Assembly (NCBI GenBank): GCA_902766855.1
Contig: CACXFE010000036.1
Coordinates: 1-6,938, forward strand
Direction: 5' to 3'
Origin: Oscillospiraceae bacterium
GTDB lineage: Bacteria; Bacillota; Clostridia; Oscillospirales; Acutalibacteraceae
Length of the DNA: 6,938 nucleotides
Position numbers and translations under genes: made by a program
In this document: positions 1 through 6,437 of the stretch, in pieces
Position numbering within the stretch: position 1 is the first letter of the stretch
How the letters are laid out: each line of letters begins with the position of its first letter
Notes under the pieces: model-generated
What the model saw: only the letters and a program-made list of their open reading frames with translations
What the model was told of the DNA's origin: nothing
Databases searched by the model: none

Positions 1-1
1 A

Positions 2-187
2 GAAATGATGAACGATCTTTCGGCGGTGCAGTTAGGCGTGAGCATGGGAATACTGAAAACCAAACTTCCGCCGATCCAGTTGCTGATCGAGGGACAGCCG
101 CATATGCTGATGAAGAAATACGGTGCGGCGGATGCGGACGAGCGCGATATTTACCGCGCGGAATTTTTGCGAGATTCCCTTTTATAA
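2..187 (+). CDS. mcsB: Protein arginine kinase McsB, C-terminal fragment (5' end outside window)
   Basis: This is the last 61 codons of a gene that enters from the left. The frame is open from base 2, so the Met codons at 5 and 8 are most likely internal and not a start. The visible tail contains a QLGVSMGIL segment, a QLLIEGQP segment and an ending with ERDIYRAEFLRDSLL. It resembles from memory the C terminus of McsB (LGV.LGI, a QP motif, then ERDI.RA..IR..L). McsB phosphorylates arginines on misfolded proteins, which marks them for ClpCP in Firmicutes. The kinase catalytic domain lies outside the window, so no active-site residue can be checked. Its position 35 bases upstream of clpC matches the ctsR-mcsA-mcsB-clpC operon order and is strong support. 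It ends at TAA 185-187, inside a hairpin. Confidence 0.85.
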   Translation, partial: EMMNDLSAVQLGVSMGILKTKLPPIQLLIEGQPHMLMKKYGAADADERDIYRAEFLRDSLL

Positions 188-207
188 AGGGTTTTTTTTT
201 TTTTTTT
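177..207 (+). terminator. Hairpin plus T16 tract overlapping the mcsB stop codon; possible attenuator before clpC
   Basis: CCCTTT (177-182) and AAAGGG (186-191) form a perfect 6-bp stem with a 3-base loop, followed immediately by 16 consecutive T (192-207). This has the form of an intrinsic terminator, though the stem is short and half A-T. It begins within the last mcsB codons and its loop and 3' arm contain the UAA stop. The clpC ribosome binding site starts two bases after the T run, so any termination here would have to be partial. I infer an attenuator that sets the McsB:ClpC ratio, but a simple partial terminator or a non-functional A/T tract is also possible. Confidence 0.5.
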
Positions 208-208
208 C

Positions 209-214
209 AGGAGG
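209..214 (+). promoter_or_regulatory. Ribosome binding site of clpC
   Basis: A perfect AGGAGG lies 8 bases before ATG 223 and fixes the clpC start. The unbroken U16 tract immediately upstream in the mRNA would leave this site unstructured, which could favour strong initiation (inference). Confidence 0.9.
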
Positions 215-222
215 AAAGACTT

Positions 223-2673
223 ATGAGATATGATTTTAACGGATTCACCACCAAAGCCAATGAAGCCTTGAATCAAGCCATCGGCTCTGCCGAGGCGTTG
301 GGGCATACCTATGTGGGAAGCGAGCATCTTTTGCTCGGTCTGCTGCGCATTGGCAGCGGAGTTGCCGCCACACTTCTGAATAAAAGCGGTGTGACCGCCG
401 AAAAGGTGGAAGAACAGATTCGCGCCACCATCGGTTGCGGAACACCCACCAAACTTTCGCCCGAATATTTCACGCCCCGTGCTAAACGGGTGGTGGAAAA
501 CGCCATGAACGCCTGTGCTGTTGCCGGGAAAAAATATGTCGGGACAGAGCATTTGCTGATCGGATTATTGAGCGATGAAGACAGTTATGCCGTGCGTTTT
601 ATCAAAGAATCGGGCGCGGACGGCCGTTCCCTGGCAGACGCCGCGGCAAAGGCTTCCGGCATGAATCAAACCGGCGGCTTTCAGGCACAGCCCGGCGCTG
701 CACCGGATAAAGAGTGCCAAACCCTTTCCAAATTCGGGCGCGATCTGACCGCCGAAGCAAGACAGGGAAAAATCGACCCGGTGATCGGCAGGGAAAAGGA
801 AATCGAACGGGTGATCCAGATCCTTTGCCGGCGCACGAAAAACAATCCCTGCTTGATCGGGGAACCGGGCGTCGGGAAAACCGCTATTGTGGAAGGGCTT
901 GCTCAAAAGATCGTGGATGGCGATGTGCCGGATATTTTGGAAAACAAACGCCTGTATACATTGGATCTGACCGGCATGGTAGCCGGAACAAAATACCGCG
1001 GTGATTTTGAAGAACGCATCAAAGCGGTGATCGAAGAGGTCACCCAATCCGCCAATATTATCCTGTTTATCGATGAGATCCATACCTTGATCGGGGCGGG
1101 CTCCGCGGAGGGCGCGACCGACGCCGCCAACATTTTGAAACCGGCTTTGGCGCGCGGTGAATTTCAACTGATCGGTGCGACCACCATTTCGGAATATCGC
1201 AAGAATATTGAAAAAGACGCCGCGTTAGAGCGCCGTTTCCAGCCGGTAACGGTTGCGGAGCCGAACGAAGATGACGCGATTCTGATTTTAAAAGGAATCA
1301 AAGATAAATACGAGGCGCACCATAAAGTCACCATTACCGATGACGCTATCACCGCCGCGGTGCAACTTTCTTCCCGCTATATCAGCGACCGATATTTGCC
1401 CGATAAAGCAATCGACCTGATCGACGAAGCGGCTTCGCGCGTGCGGTTGGCCGCCGCGACCGCCTCACCGGAACTGAAAAAATTAGAGGAAGAGATCGCC
1501 TCGGTAGAAGCGGAGAAGGAAGAGGCCATCAACGAGCAGGATTTTGAACACGCGGCCGCCCTGCGGGATAAAGAAAGCGAACTGCGCGAAAAGCAAAAAG
1601 CCGAGAAGGAAAAACAGCACGAGAAAAATGTGCATTCCGGCGGGGTTGTGAATGAAGAAAGCATTGCGGAGATCGTATCTTCCTGGACGGGGGTTCCCGT
1701 GGCACAGTTGACCAAAGAGGAAAGTGAACGGTTGCTGCATCTGGAAGAAGAATTGCACGGCAGGATCGTCGGGCAGGATGAAGCGGTCAGCGCGGTGGCA
1801 AAAGCGATCCGCAGAGGGCGGGTCGGTTTGAAAGACCCGAAGCGCCCCATCGGTTCCTTTATCTTTTTAGGGCCGACGGGCGTCGGAAAAACCGAACTGT
1901 GCAAAGCGTTGGCGGCGGCAATGTTCGGCAGTGAAAACATGATGATCCGGCTTGATATGTCGGAATATATGGAAAAGCACACCGTTTCCCGCCTGGTCGG
2001 CTCGCCTCCCGGTTATGTAGGGTTTGAAGAAGGCGGACAGTTGACGGAAAAGGTGCGCCGGAATCCTTATTCGGTCGTTTTGTTCGATGAAATCGAAAAG
2101 GCGCATCCCGATGTTTTCAATATTCTGCTGCAAATTTTGGAAGACGGCATTCTGACCGATTCCCAGGGCAGAAAGGTGGATTTCAAAAACACCGTGATCA
2201 TTATGACTTCCAATGTCGGCGCACGGCAAATCACCGAAAAGAAAGTGAGTTTCGGATTCGGTGAGCCGGGGAACGATCACACCGAGGAAGATGTGAAGAG
2301 CGCGGCGCTCGGGGAATTGCGCAACACCTTCCGCCCCGAATTTTTAAACCGGGTGGACGATATTATCGTTTTCAAAAAACTCGATAAAGAGCAAATCGCG
2401 CAAATTGCGGTGAAAATGCTGGATAACCTGGCACTGCGGCTGCAAAATCTGAATATCACGCTTCGTTTTGACGAGCAGGTGAAATACGCGCTTGCCGACA
2501 AGGGATTTGATCCCGTTTACGGCGCAAGACCGCTTCGCCGCGAGATTCAGAACAAGATCGAGGACCCGCTCAGCGAAAAAATTCTGGACGGTTCTGTGAA
2601 AAACGGCGATACCGTGCTTTGCACCTTTAAAGACGACGCTTTTGATTTTACCGCGCAAACCGTAGAGTCTTAA
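223..2673 (+). CDS. clpC: ATP-dependent unfoldase ClpC (AAA+ subunit of the ClpCP protease)
   Basis: Complete 816-residue class I Clp/Hsp100 ATPase, a normal ClpC length. It unfolds substrates and threads them into ClpP in the cytoplasm. The N domain has two Clp repeats (YVGSEHLLLGLL 30-41 and YVGTEHLLIGLL 105-116). D1 has Walker A GEPGVGKT 213-220, pore loop KYRG with Tyr258, Walker B FIDE 282-285, sensor IGATT 317-321 and arginine fingers R337/R338. A charged middle domain at about 415-475 contains a UVR-like helix pair (431-455), which is typical of ClpC and not of ClpB or ClpA. D2 has Walker A GPTGVGKT 550-557, pore loop GYVG 597-600, Walker B FDE 621-623 and the GARPLRR sensor-2 motif from 767. 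FGF at 677-679 sits where ClpP-binding loops occur. All catalytic motifs are intact. It lies directly behind mcsB, whose phosphoarginine mark is read by the ClpC N domain in Bacillus. A CtsR operator would be upstream of the window. Confidence 0.98.
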   Translation: MRYDFNGFTTKANEALNQAIGSAEALGHTYVGSEHLLLGLLRIGSGVAATLLNKSGVTAEKVEEQIRATIGCGTPTKLSPEYFTPRAKRVVENAMNACAVAGKKYVGTEHLLIGLLSDEDSYAVRFIKESGADGRSLADAAAKASGMNQTGGFQAQPGAAPDKECQTLSKFGRDLTAEARQGKIDPVIGREKEIERVIQILCRRTKNNPCLIGEPGVGKTAIVEGLAQKIVDGDVPDILENKRLYTLDLTGMVAGTKYRGDFEERIKAVIEEVTQSANIILFIDEIHTLIGAGSAEGATDAANILKPALARGEFQLIGATTISEYRKNIEKDAALERRFQPVTVAEPNEDDAILILKGIKDKYEAHHKVTITDDAITAAVQLSSRYISDRYLPDKAIDLIDEAASRVRLAAATASPELKKLEEEIASVEAEKEEAINEQDFEHAAALRDKESELREKQKAEKEKQHEKNVHSGGVVNEESIAEIVSSWTGVPVAQLTKEESERLLHLEEELHGRIVGQDEAVSAVAKAIRRGRVGLKDPKRPIGSFIFLGPTGVGKTELCKALAAAMFGSENMMIRLDMSEYMEKHTVSRLVGSPPGYVGFEEGGQLTEKVRRNPYSVVLFDEIEKAHPDVFNILLQILEDGILTDSQGRKVDFKNTVIIMTSNVGARQITEKKVSFGFGEPGNDHTEEDVKSAALGELRNTFRPEFLNRVDDIIVFKKLDKEQIAQIAVKMLDNLALRLQNLNITLRFDEQVKYALADKGFDPVYGARPLRREIQNKIEDPLSEKILDGSVKNGDTVLCTFKDDAFDFTAQTVES

Positions 2674-2679
2674 TGTCAA

Positions 2680-2723
2680 AAAGCGGCTGCTCCCGCAAGG
2701 CGGGGGCAACCGCTTTGCCGCTT
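2680..2723 (+). terminator. Long hairpin after clpC, probable terminator with alternative lower stems
   Basis: Seven bases after the clpC stop, TGCTCCCGC (2688-2696) pairs with GCGGGGGCA (2700-2708), with one G-T wobble and a 3-base loop. Across one C/A mismatch, AAAGCGG (2680-2686) pairs with CCGCTTT (2710-2716), giving 16 pairs. The same 5' bases can pair instead with GCCGCTT at 2717-2723. The downstream U run is poor on the + strand (TTT lies in the stem), so termination efficiency is uncertain. On the - strand the hairpin is followed by TTTTT, but no convergent gene is present in the window. Confidence 0.7.
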
Positions 2724-2742
2724 CTGAAAAAAAGAAGAAATA

Positions 2743-2760
2743 TTCACATTTTCTTCATAA
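2743..2760 (+). promoter_or_regulatory. PHO-box-like direct repeat, candidate binding site for the OmpR/PhoB-type regulator
   Basis: TTCACA (2743-2748) and TTCATA (2754-2759) are direct repeats whose starts are 11 bases apart. That is the geometry used by PhoB/PhoP-family regulators (for example TTAACA-N5-TTAACA in Bacillus). The repeat covers the candidate -35 of the gene for a regulator of that family, so autoregulation is a reasonable inference. With only two imperfect units, chance cannot be excluded. Confidence 0.35.
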
Positions 2761-2771
2761 AATTATAGTAT
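2743..2771 (+). promoter_or_regulatory. Candidate sigma-A promoter of the regulator-kinase-htrA operon
   Basis: TTCACA (2743-2748, 5 of 6 to TTGACA) is followed after 17 bases by TAGTAT (2766-2771, 4 of 6 to TATAAT) in a clearly A/T-rich stretch. A shifted -10, TATAGT at 2764-2769, would give a 15-base spacer and is less likely. This is the only promoter-like sequence between the clpC hairpin and the regulator gene. The transcript would start near 2778, giving a leader of about 30 bases. Confidence 0.5.
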
Positions 2772-2792
2772 TCTTGTTGTTAAATACAAATG

Positions 2793-2800
2793 AAAGGGGA
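2793..2800 (+). promoter_or_regulatory. Ribosome binding site that decides the response regulator start
   Basis: AAAGGGGA runs directly into the first in-frame ATG (2800), which leaves no spacer for initiation there. The second in-frame ATG at 2809 lies 8-9 bases downstream, which is optimal, so 2809 is the chosen start. Confidence 0.75.
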
Positions 2801-2808
2801 TGCTCCGT

Positions 2809-3495
2809 ATGCAGAATAAAATTTTAATCGTGGATGACGATGTAAACATTTGCGAATTACTGCGCCTCTATCTCGAAAAAGACGGGTTTGACACCGTGGT
2901 GGCAAACGATGGGGAACAGGCGGTGCAATTTGCCGCTAAATATACGCCCGATCTGATTTTGCTAGATATTATGCTTCCGAAATTAGACGGTTGGCAGGTA
3001 TGCCGCGAAATTCGGAAAACTTCCGATGTGCCGATTATCATGTTGACGGCGAAAGGCGAAACCTTTGATAAAATTTTAGGGTTGGAACTGGGTGCGGACG
3101 ATTATGTGAGCAAACCGTTCGATACCAAAGAAGTGGTTGCGCGCATCAAGGCGGTGCTTCGCAGAACGCAGGAGAAAGACAAGCCGGATAAAATCAGCGA
3201 AGTGCGATATGATAAACTGCGCATCAACCTGACCAACTATGAACTGGAAGTAAACGGAAAGGTGGTAGACACTCCCCCGAAGGAACTGGAACTGATCTAT
3301 CATCTTGCCAGTAATCCGAACCGCGTATACACCCGCGACCAGTTGCTGGATGAAGTATGGGGATTTGATTATTACGGCGATTCCCGCACGGTGGATGTTC
3401 ATGTGAAACGGCTGCGCGAGAAATTGGAAGGCGTTTCAACCGAATGGTCGCTAAAAACGGTATGGGGCGTCGGGTACAAGTTTGAGGTAAAATAA
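2809..3495 (+). CDS. OmpR/PhoB-family response regulator (DNA-binding)
   Basis: This 228-residue protein has the usual length for an OmpR/PhoB-type regulator. The receiver domain (about 1-120) shows the acidic pocket D9-D10-D11, phosphoacceptor D53 in LLDIMLP, switch T80 in MLTAKG and K102-P103 in the VSKPF motif, so phosphorylation chemistry is intact. After a charged linker, the winged-helix DNA-binding domain (about 130-227) carries TPKELEL-like and TRDQLLDEVWG motifs, recognition helix RTVDVHVKRLREKL (193-206) and the closing VWGVGYKFE wing. It should activate or repress genes when phosphorylated by the kinase encoded next. The start at 2809 is preferred to 2800 because of ribosome binding site spacing. 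The stop overlaps the kinase ATG by one base (TAATG), which implies translational coupling. The htrA gene in the same operon makes a CssR-like envelope-stress role plausible, but PhoP- or WalR-like roles cannot be excluded, so no symbol is given. Confidence 0.95.
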   Translation: MQNKILIVDDDVNICELLRLYLEKDGFDTVVANDGEQAVQFAAKYTPDLILLDIMLPKLDGWQVCREIRKTSDVPIIMLTAKGETFDKILGLELGADDYVSKPFDTKEVVARIKAVLRRTQEKDKPDKISEVRYDKLRINLTNYELEVNGKVVDTPPKELELIYHLASNPNRVYTRDQLLDEVWGFDYYGDSRTVDVHVKRLREKLEGVSTEWSLKTVWGVGYKFEVK

Positions 3496-4910
3496 TGCGG
3501 CTCAAACTGTTTAAAAAATACTTTTTCGCCACTGCTATGATCATCGTGTTCAGTATGACGGTGATGATGATCATTCTTTCTATTGTGATGAATCAGTATT
3601 TTACACGCTCGAAATACGATGCGCTCCGGCATTGCTGTGAGGAAGTAACGGCGTTTACCAAAACCTCCGCCCAAACGGACGACGATCTCGATCAACTGTG
3701 TAATTCGTTGGCGCGCGTAGCGGGGATCGACTTGTTTTTAGCGGACGAAGACGGAAAAGTAACGGCTTGCGGATGCGACGAATGGCGGGAAAACGGGCAC
3801 TGCTATCATTCCGATCATATTTTAGGCGAAAAGAGCCTGTTTGCCGATCATAAGCGGCCGTTTCGTATTGATACCCTGGGAATTTATAAAAACCCGCATT
3901 TTGTTGTGGAGCAAACCGCCGTTGACGCGGAGGGGAAAACGATCGGAACCGTGATTTCCACCGCGCCGCTTTCCGCCACGCGGCAATTACTTTCCACCGT
4001 GGCGAAACTGTATCTGTTTTCCGCGGCAATTCCTCTTACGCTGATGTTTTTTGCCATCTATGCAATGACCTACCGCATGACCAAACCGCTTAAACTGATG
4101 TCGGAAGCGGCGCGGGCAATGGCAAAAGGGGATTTTTCCAAGCGCATCCCCGTGACCAGTGATGACGAGATCGGTGAACTTGCGGTTTCCTTTAATCAAA
4201 TGACCAACTCGTTGGCGCAACTGGAATCCATGCGAAAAAGTTTTGTGGCGAATGTTTCGCACGAGTTAAAAACCCCGATGACAACGATCGGCGGCTTTAT
4301 TGACGGGATTCTGGACGGCACGATCGAACAGGAAAAACAAAGTTACTATCTCGGGATCGTTTCGGATGAAATCAAGCGGCTGTCGCGCCTTGTGCAATCC
4401 ATGTTGAGCATGGCAAAACTGGAATCGGGTGAATTTGTACTGCGGCCTGAACTGTTCGATTTCCGGGAACTGCTTTGTACCATTGTGATCAGCCAGGAAC
4501 AACGGATCGAAGAAAAGAAAATCACCATTACCGGGCTTGACGAAGTGGAAAGCGTTTCGATCCGCGCAGACCGGGATCTGATCCATCAGGTGCTTTATAA
4601 TCTGGTGGATAACGCCATCAAATTCACCGAGGAAAAAGGCAATATTGATTTCGCGGTGAAATCCGATAACAAAAAATTGACCTTTACGATCCAAAATTCG
4701 GGGAAAGGCATTCCCGAAAAGGAATTGCCTTATGTCTTCGAACGGTTTTATAAAGTGGATAAATCCCGATCCGCCAATAAAAACAGTACGGGACTCGGGC
4801 TGTATATTGTGAAAACGATTTTGAAAGCGCACGCCGGAACCATCACCGTAAAAAGCCGGGAAAATGATTTTACGGCGTTTATCGTTACATTACCGACCGT
4901 TACCAAATAG
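3495..4910 (+). CDS. Membrane sensor histidine kinase with Cys/His-rich extracytoplasmic domain
   Basis: A 471-residue class I kinase that should phosphorylate the regulator encoded just upstream. Two membrane segments (about 11-33 and 169-192) enclose an extracytoplasmic domain of roughly 135 residues. A HAMP domain follows (about 193-246), then HisKA with SHELKTP and phosphoacceptor H256. The ATPase domain has the N box NLVDNAIKF (369-377), G1 box NSGKGIP (401-407), F box FERFYKVDKS (415-424) and G2 GLGLYIVK (433-440). The G1 box has Asn401 where Asp is usual. The sensor domain has six cysteines (47, 48, 69, 92, 94, 103) and H102, H105 and H108, while the cytoplasmic half has only C328. This hints at metal or redox sensing, but no known sensor fold is recognised. 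The ATG is preceded by GAGG at 3484-3487. The genetic link to htrA suggests an envelope-stress input (inference). Confidence 0.95.
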   Translation: MRLKLFKKYFFATAMIIVFSMTVMMIILSIVMNQYFTRSKYDALRHCCEEVTAFTKTSAQTDDDLDQLCNSLARVAGIDLFLADEDGKVTACGCDEWRENGHCYHSDHILGEKSLFADHKRPFRIDTLGIYKNPHFVVEQTAVDAEGKTIGTVISTAPLSATRQLLSTVAKLYLFSAAIPLTLMFFAIYAMTYRMTKPLKLMSEAARAMAKGDFSKRIPVTSDDEIGELAVSFNQMTNSLAQLESMRKSFVANVSHELKTPMTTIGGFIDGILDGTIEQEKQSYYLGIVSDEIKRLSRLVQSMLSMAKLESGEFVLRPELFDFRELLCTIVISQEQRIEEKKITITGLDEVESVSIRADRDLIHQVLYNLVDNAIKFTEEKGNIDFAVKSDNKKLTFTIQNSGKGIPEKELPYVFERFYKVDKSRSANKNSTGLGLYIVKTILKAHAGTITVKSRENDFTAFIVTLPTVTK

Positions 4911-4928
4911 AAAGGAATCGAAAACAAG

Positions 4929-6374
4929 ATGGATGAATTTTTAAACCAAGAACCACGCGATGAAGAAATCCCCGCGGAGGAGGCGGCAGCCGAAATGCCG
5001 CAGCCTGCGGAACCGATTGCGCAAGCGGAAGAACCGGCCGAAGGACCCGCCACACAGACTTCGGCGGAAGAATCCGCGGCACCTGTCGTACAGGAAACAC
5101 AGGCCGCGCCCGAGGTTGCACCGGCGCCTGTCGTTACGCCGATACAGAAAATCGAATACTCCTCCCTTACTCCTGCGGCAAACCACAAGCCGGCTTCACG
5201 GGGGCTGAAATTCTTTGCGGTGGCATTGGCACTTGTGATGCTGCTTTCGGTTGCTTCCGCGGCAGGGTATTACGCGGGGCGAAACACGCTTTTCGCCGCC
5301 GGCAGACACACGGTCAAGGTGGATTTGGCGGCACGCCCGAAAAACACCGATGAAATGACCGCCGCCGAAGTGTATAACGCGGCAAATGAATCCATCGTCG
5401 GGATCACGGTATACAATACCGCCGGAAATTCCGCACAGGCAAGCGGTGTGTTTTATACGAAGGACGGATATATCATCACCAACGATCATATTTATGCCGA
5501 AGTTCCTTCCGCAAAGTTTAAAATTTATTTGGCGGACGGAAGCGAGCGCGACGCGGAGTATGTGGCGGGCGATCAAATCAGTGATCTGGCAGTGTTGAAA
5601 ATCAAATCCGGCACATACAAAGCGGCCACATTCGGGGATTCGGATGAATTATATAACGGAGAACATGTTGTGGCGATCGGCCGCCCGAGCGGCGCGGAAT
5701 CCAATTCCGTGATCACCTCCGGCATTATTTCTTCTACCGGCGAACGGGTGCGCGGCACCACCAATTATTCCGAAAAAGTCATTCAAACCGACAGTGCGAT
5801 CAACCCCGGCTCCTCGGGCGGCGCTCTTTTGAATATGTACGGCCAGGTGGTGGGCATTACTTCTTCCAAACTGGCCGGTGTGAATTACGACGCGGTGGGG
5901 TACGCCATTCCCACCCGCAAATGCAAGCGCATTGTGGATGAACTGATCAAGAACGGCAAAGTGACCAACCGTGCCAAACTCGGCATTACCTACACCGCGA
6001 TCACTTCGGTCATTGCGGAAATCAACAATTACGATCATGTGGGGCTGTATGTTGCTTCGGTCGCGGAAGACAGCGATCTATACGGCAAGGTATCCGAAGG
6101 GGATATTATTACCCAGATCAACGGGGTGGATATTGTCAGTGACGATATTGTGCTGGATTTGATCGAAGAAAGCGTTGCAGGGGATAAAATCAATATTACG
6201 GTGGTAACGGAAAAAGGCGCCGAAAAGCGGTTTGACGCCGAATTAAAGGCCAATATCGGAGAATCCAGTTATTCCAACCAGGCATCCTCCGGCAATTCCT
6301 CACAGGGCGGCGCTTCCGGCTCGGGCGGGCCGGACGGTTCCGGCAAAACTTTCGATTTCCCTTCGGGTGAATAA
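4929..6374 (+). CDS. htrA: Membrane-anchored HtrA/DegP-type serine protease with one PDZ domain
   Basis: This 481-residue protein belongs to the trypsin-like S1C (HtrA/DegP) family, which degrades or refolds damaged proteins at the outer face of the membrane in Firmicutes. Its order is: acidic Pro/Ala/Glu-rich cytoplasmic tail (1-76), RGLK then one transmembrane anchor (about 95-116), protease domain (about 145-345), PDZ domain (about 350-440) and a Gly/Ser-rich tail (443-481). The catalytic triad is H187 in ITNDHIY, D219 in SDLAVLK and S296 in NPGSSGGAL. The triad is intact, although family members usually have GNSGG where this has GSSGG. At 481 residues it is somewhat longer than B. subtilis HtrA (about 449), because of the two low-complexity tails. 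It starts 18 bases after the kinase stop. The ribosome binding site AAAGGA (4911-4916) is 12 bases from the ATG, which is slightly long. It is probably co-transcribed with and controlled by the two-component system. Confidence 0.96.
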   Translation: MDEFLNQEPRDEEIPAEEAAAEMPQPAEPIAQAEEPAEGPATQTSAEESAAPVVQETQAAPEVAPAPVVTPIQKIEYSSLTPAANHKPASRGLKFFAVALALVMLLSVASAAGYYAGRNTLFAAGRHTVKVDLAARPKNTDEMTAAEVYNAANESIVGITVYNTAGNSAQASGVFYTKDGYIITNDHIYAEVPSAKFKIYLADGSERDAEYVAGDQISDLAVLKIKSGTYKAATFGDSDELYNGEHVVAIGRPSGAESNSVITSGIISSTGERVRGTTNYSEKVIQTDSAINPGSSGGALLNMYGQVVGITSSKLAGVNYDAVGYAIPTRKCKRIVDELIKNGKVTNRAKLGITYTAITSVIAEINNYDHVGLYVASVAEDSDLYGKVSEGDIITQINGVDIVSDDIVLDLIEESVAGDKINITVVTEKGAEKRFDAELKANIGESSYSNQASSGNSSQGGASGSGGPDGSGKTFDFPSGE

Positions 6375-6401
6375 GCAAATATAAGATGACTTTTGCTTTT
6401 T
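6373..6401 (+). terminator. Weak hairpin just after htrA, possible minor terminator
   Basis: AAGCAAA (6373-6379) pairs with TTTGCTT (6392-6398) across a 12-base loop, overlapping the htrA stop and running into TTT. The stem is A/T-rich and the loop large, so it would be weak. The hairpin at 6438-6470 is the more convincing end of the operon. Confidence 0.2.
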
Positions 6402-6437
6402 CGCCTGTTCGTATTCCTTTTTTTCAGTTCAATCGGG

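Noticed and set aside
151..552. 133-residue minus-strand ORF with a poly-Lys stretch across the mcsB-clpC junction
   Set aside because: The lysines are just the complement of the T16 tract, and the rest is antisense to the conserved ClpC N domain. It has no recognisable domain.
2674..2680. TGTCAAA resembling half of a CtsR heat-shock operator
   Set aside because: CtsR sites are tandem heptads near promoters. This is a single imperfect copy running into the post-clpC hairpin, and there is no second heptad.
2790..2819. Nine-codon ORF (ATG 2790 to TAA 2819) overlapping the response regulator start, as a possible regulatory leader peptide
   Set aside because: It has no ribosome binding site of its own, and its second and third codons are the Shine-Dalgarno sequence of the regulator. 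It is most simply a chance reading frame.
4725..4754. TTGCCT-N18-TATAAA inside the kinase gene as an internal promoter for htrA
   Set aside because: It lies in well-conserved coding sequence (F-box region) and the resemblance is moderate. The 18-base kinase-htrA gap already supports co-transcription. Start-site mapping would be needed to revive it.
4960..5208. Arg/Pro-rich 82-residue ORF in an alternate frame of the htrA 5' end
   Set aside because: Its composition comes from frame-shifting the Glu/Ala/Pro-rich htrA tail. It has no convincing ribosome binding site or family features.
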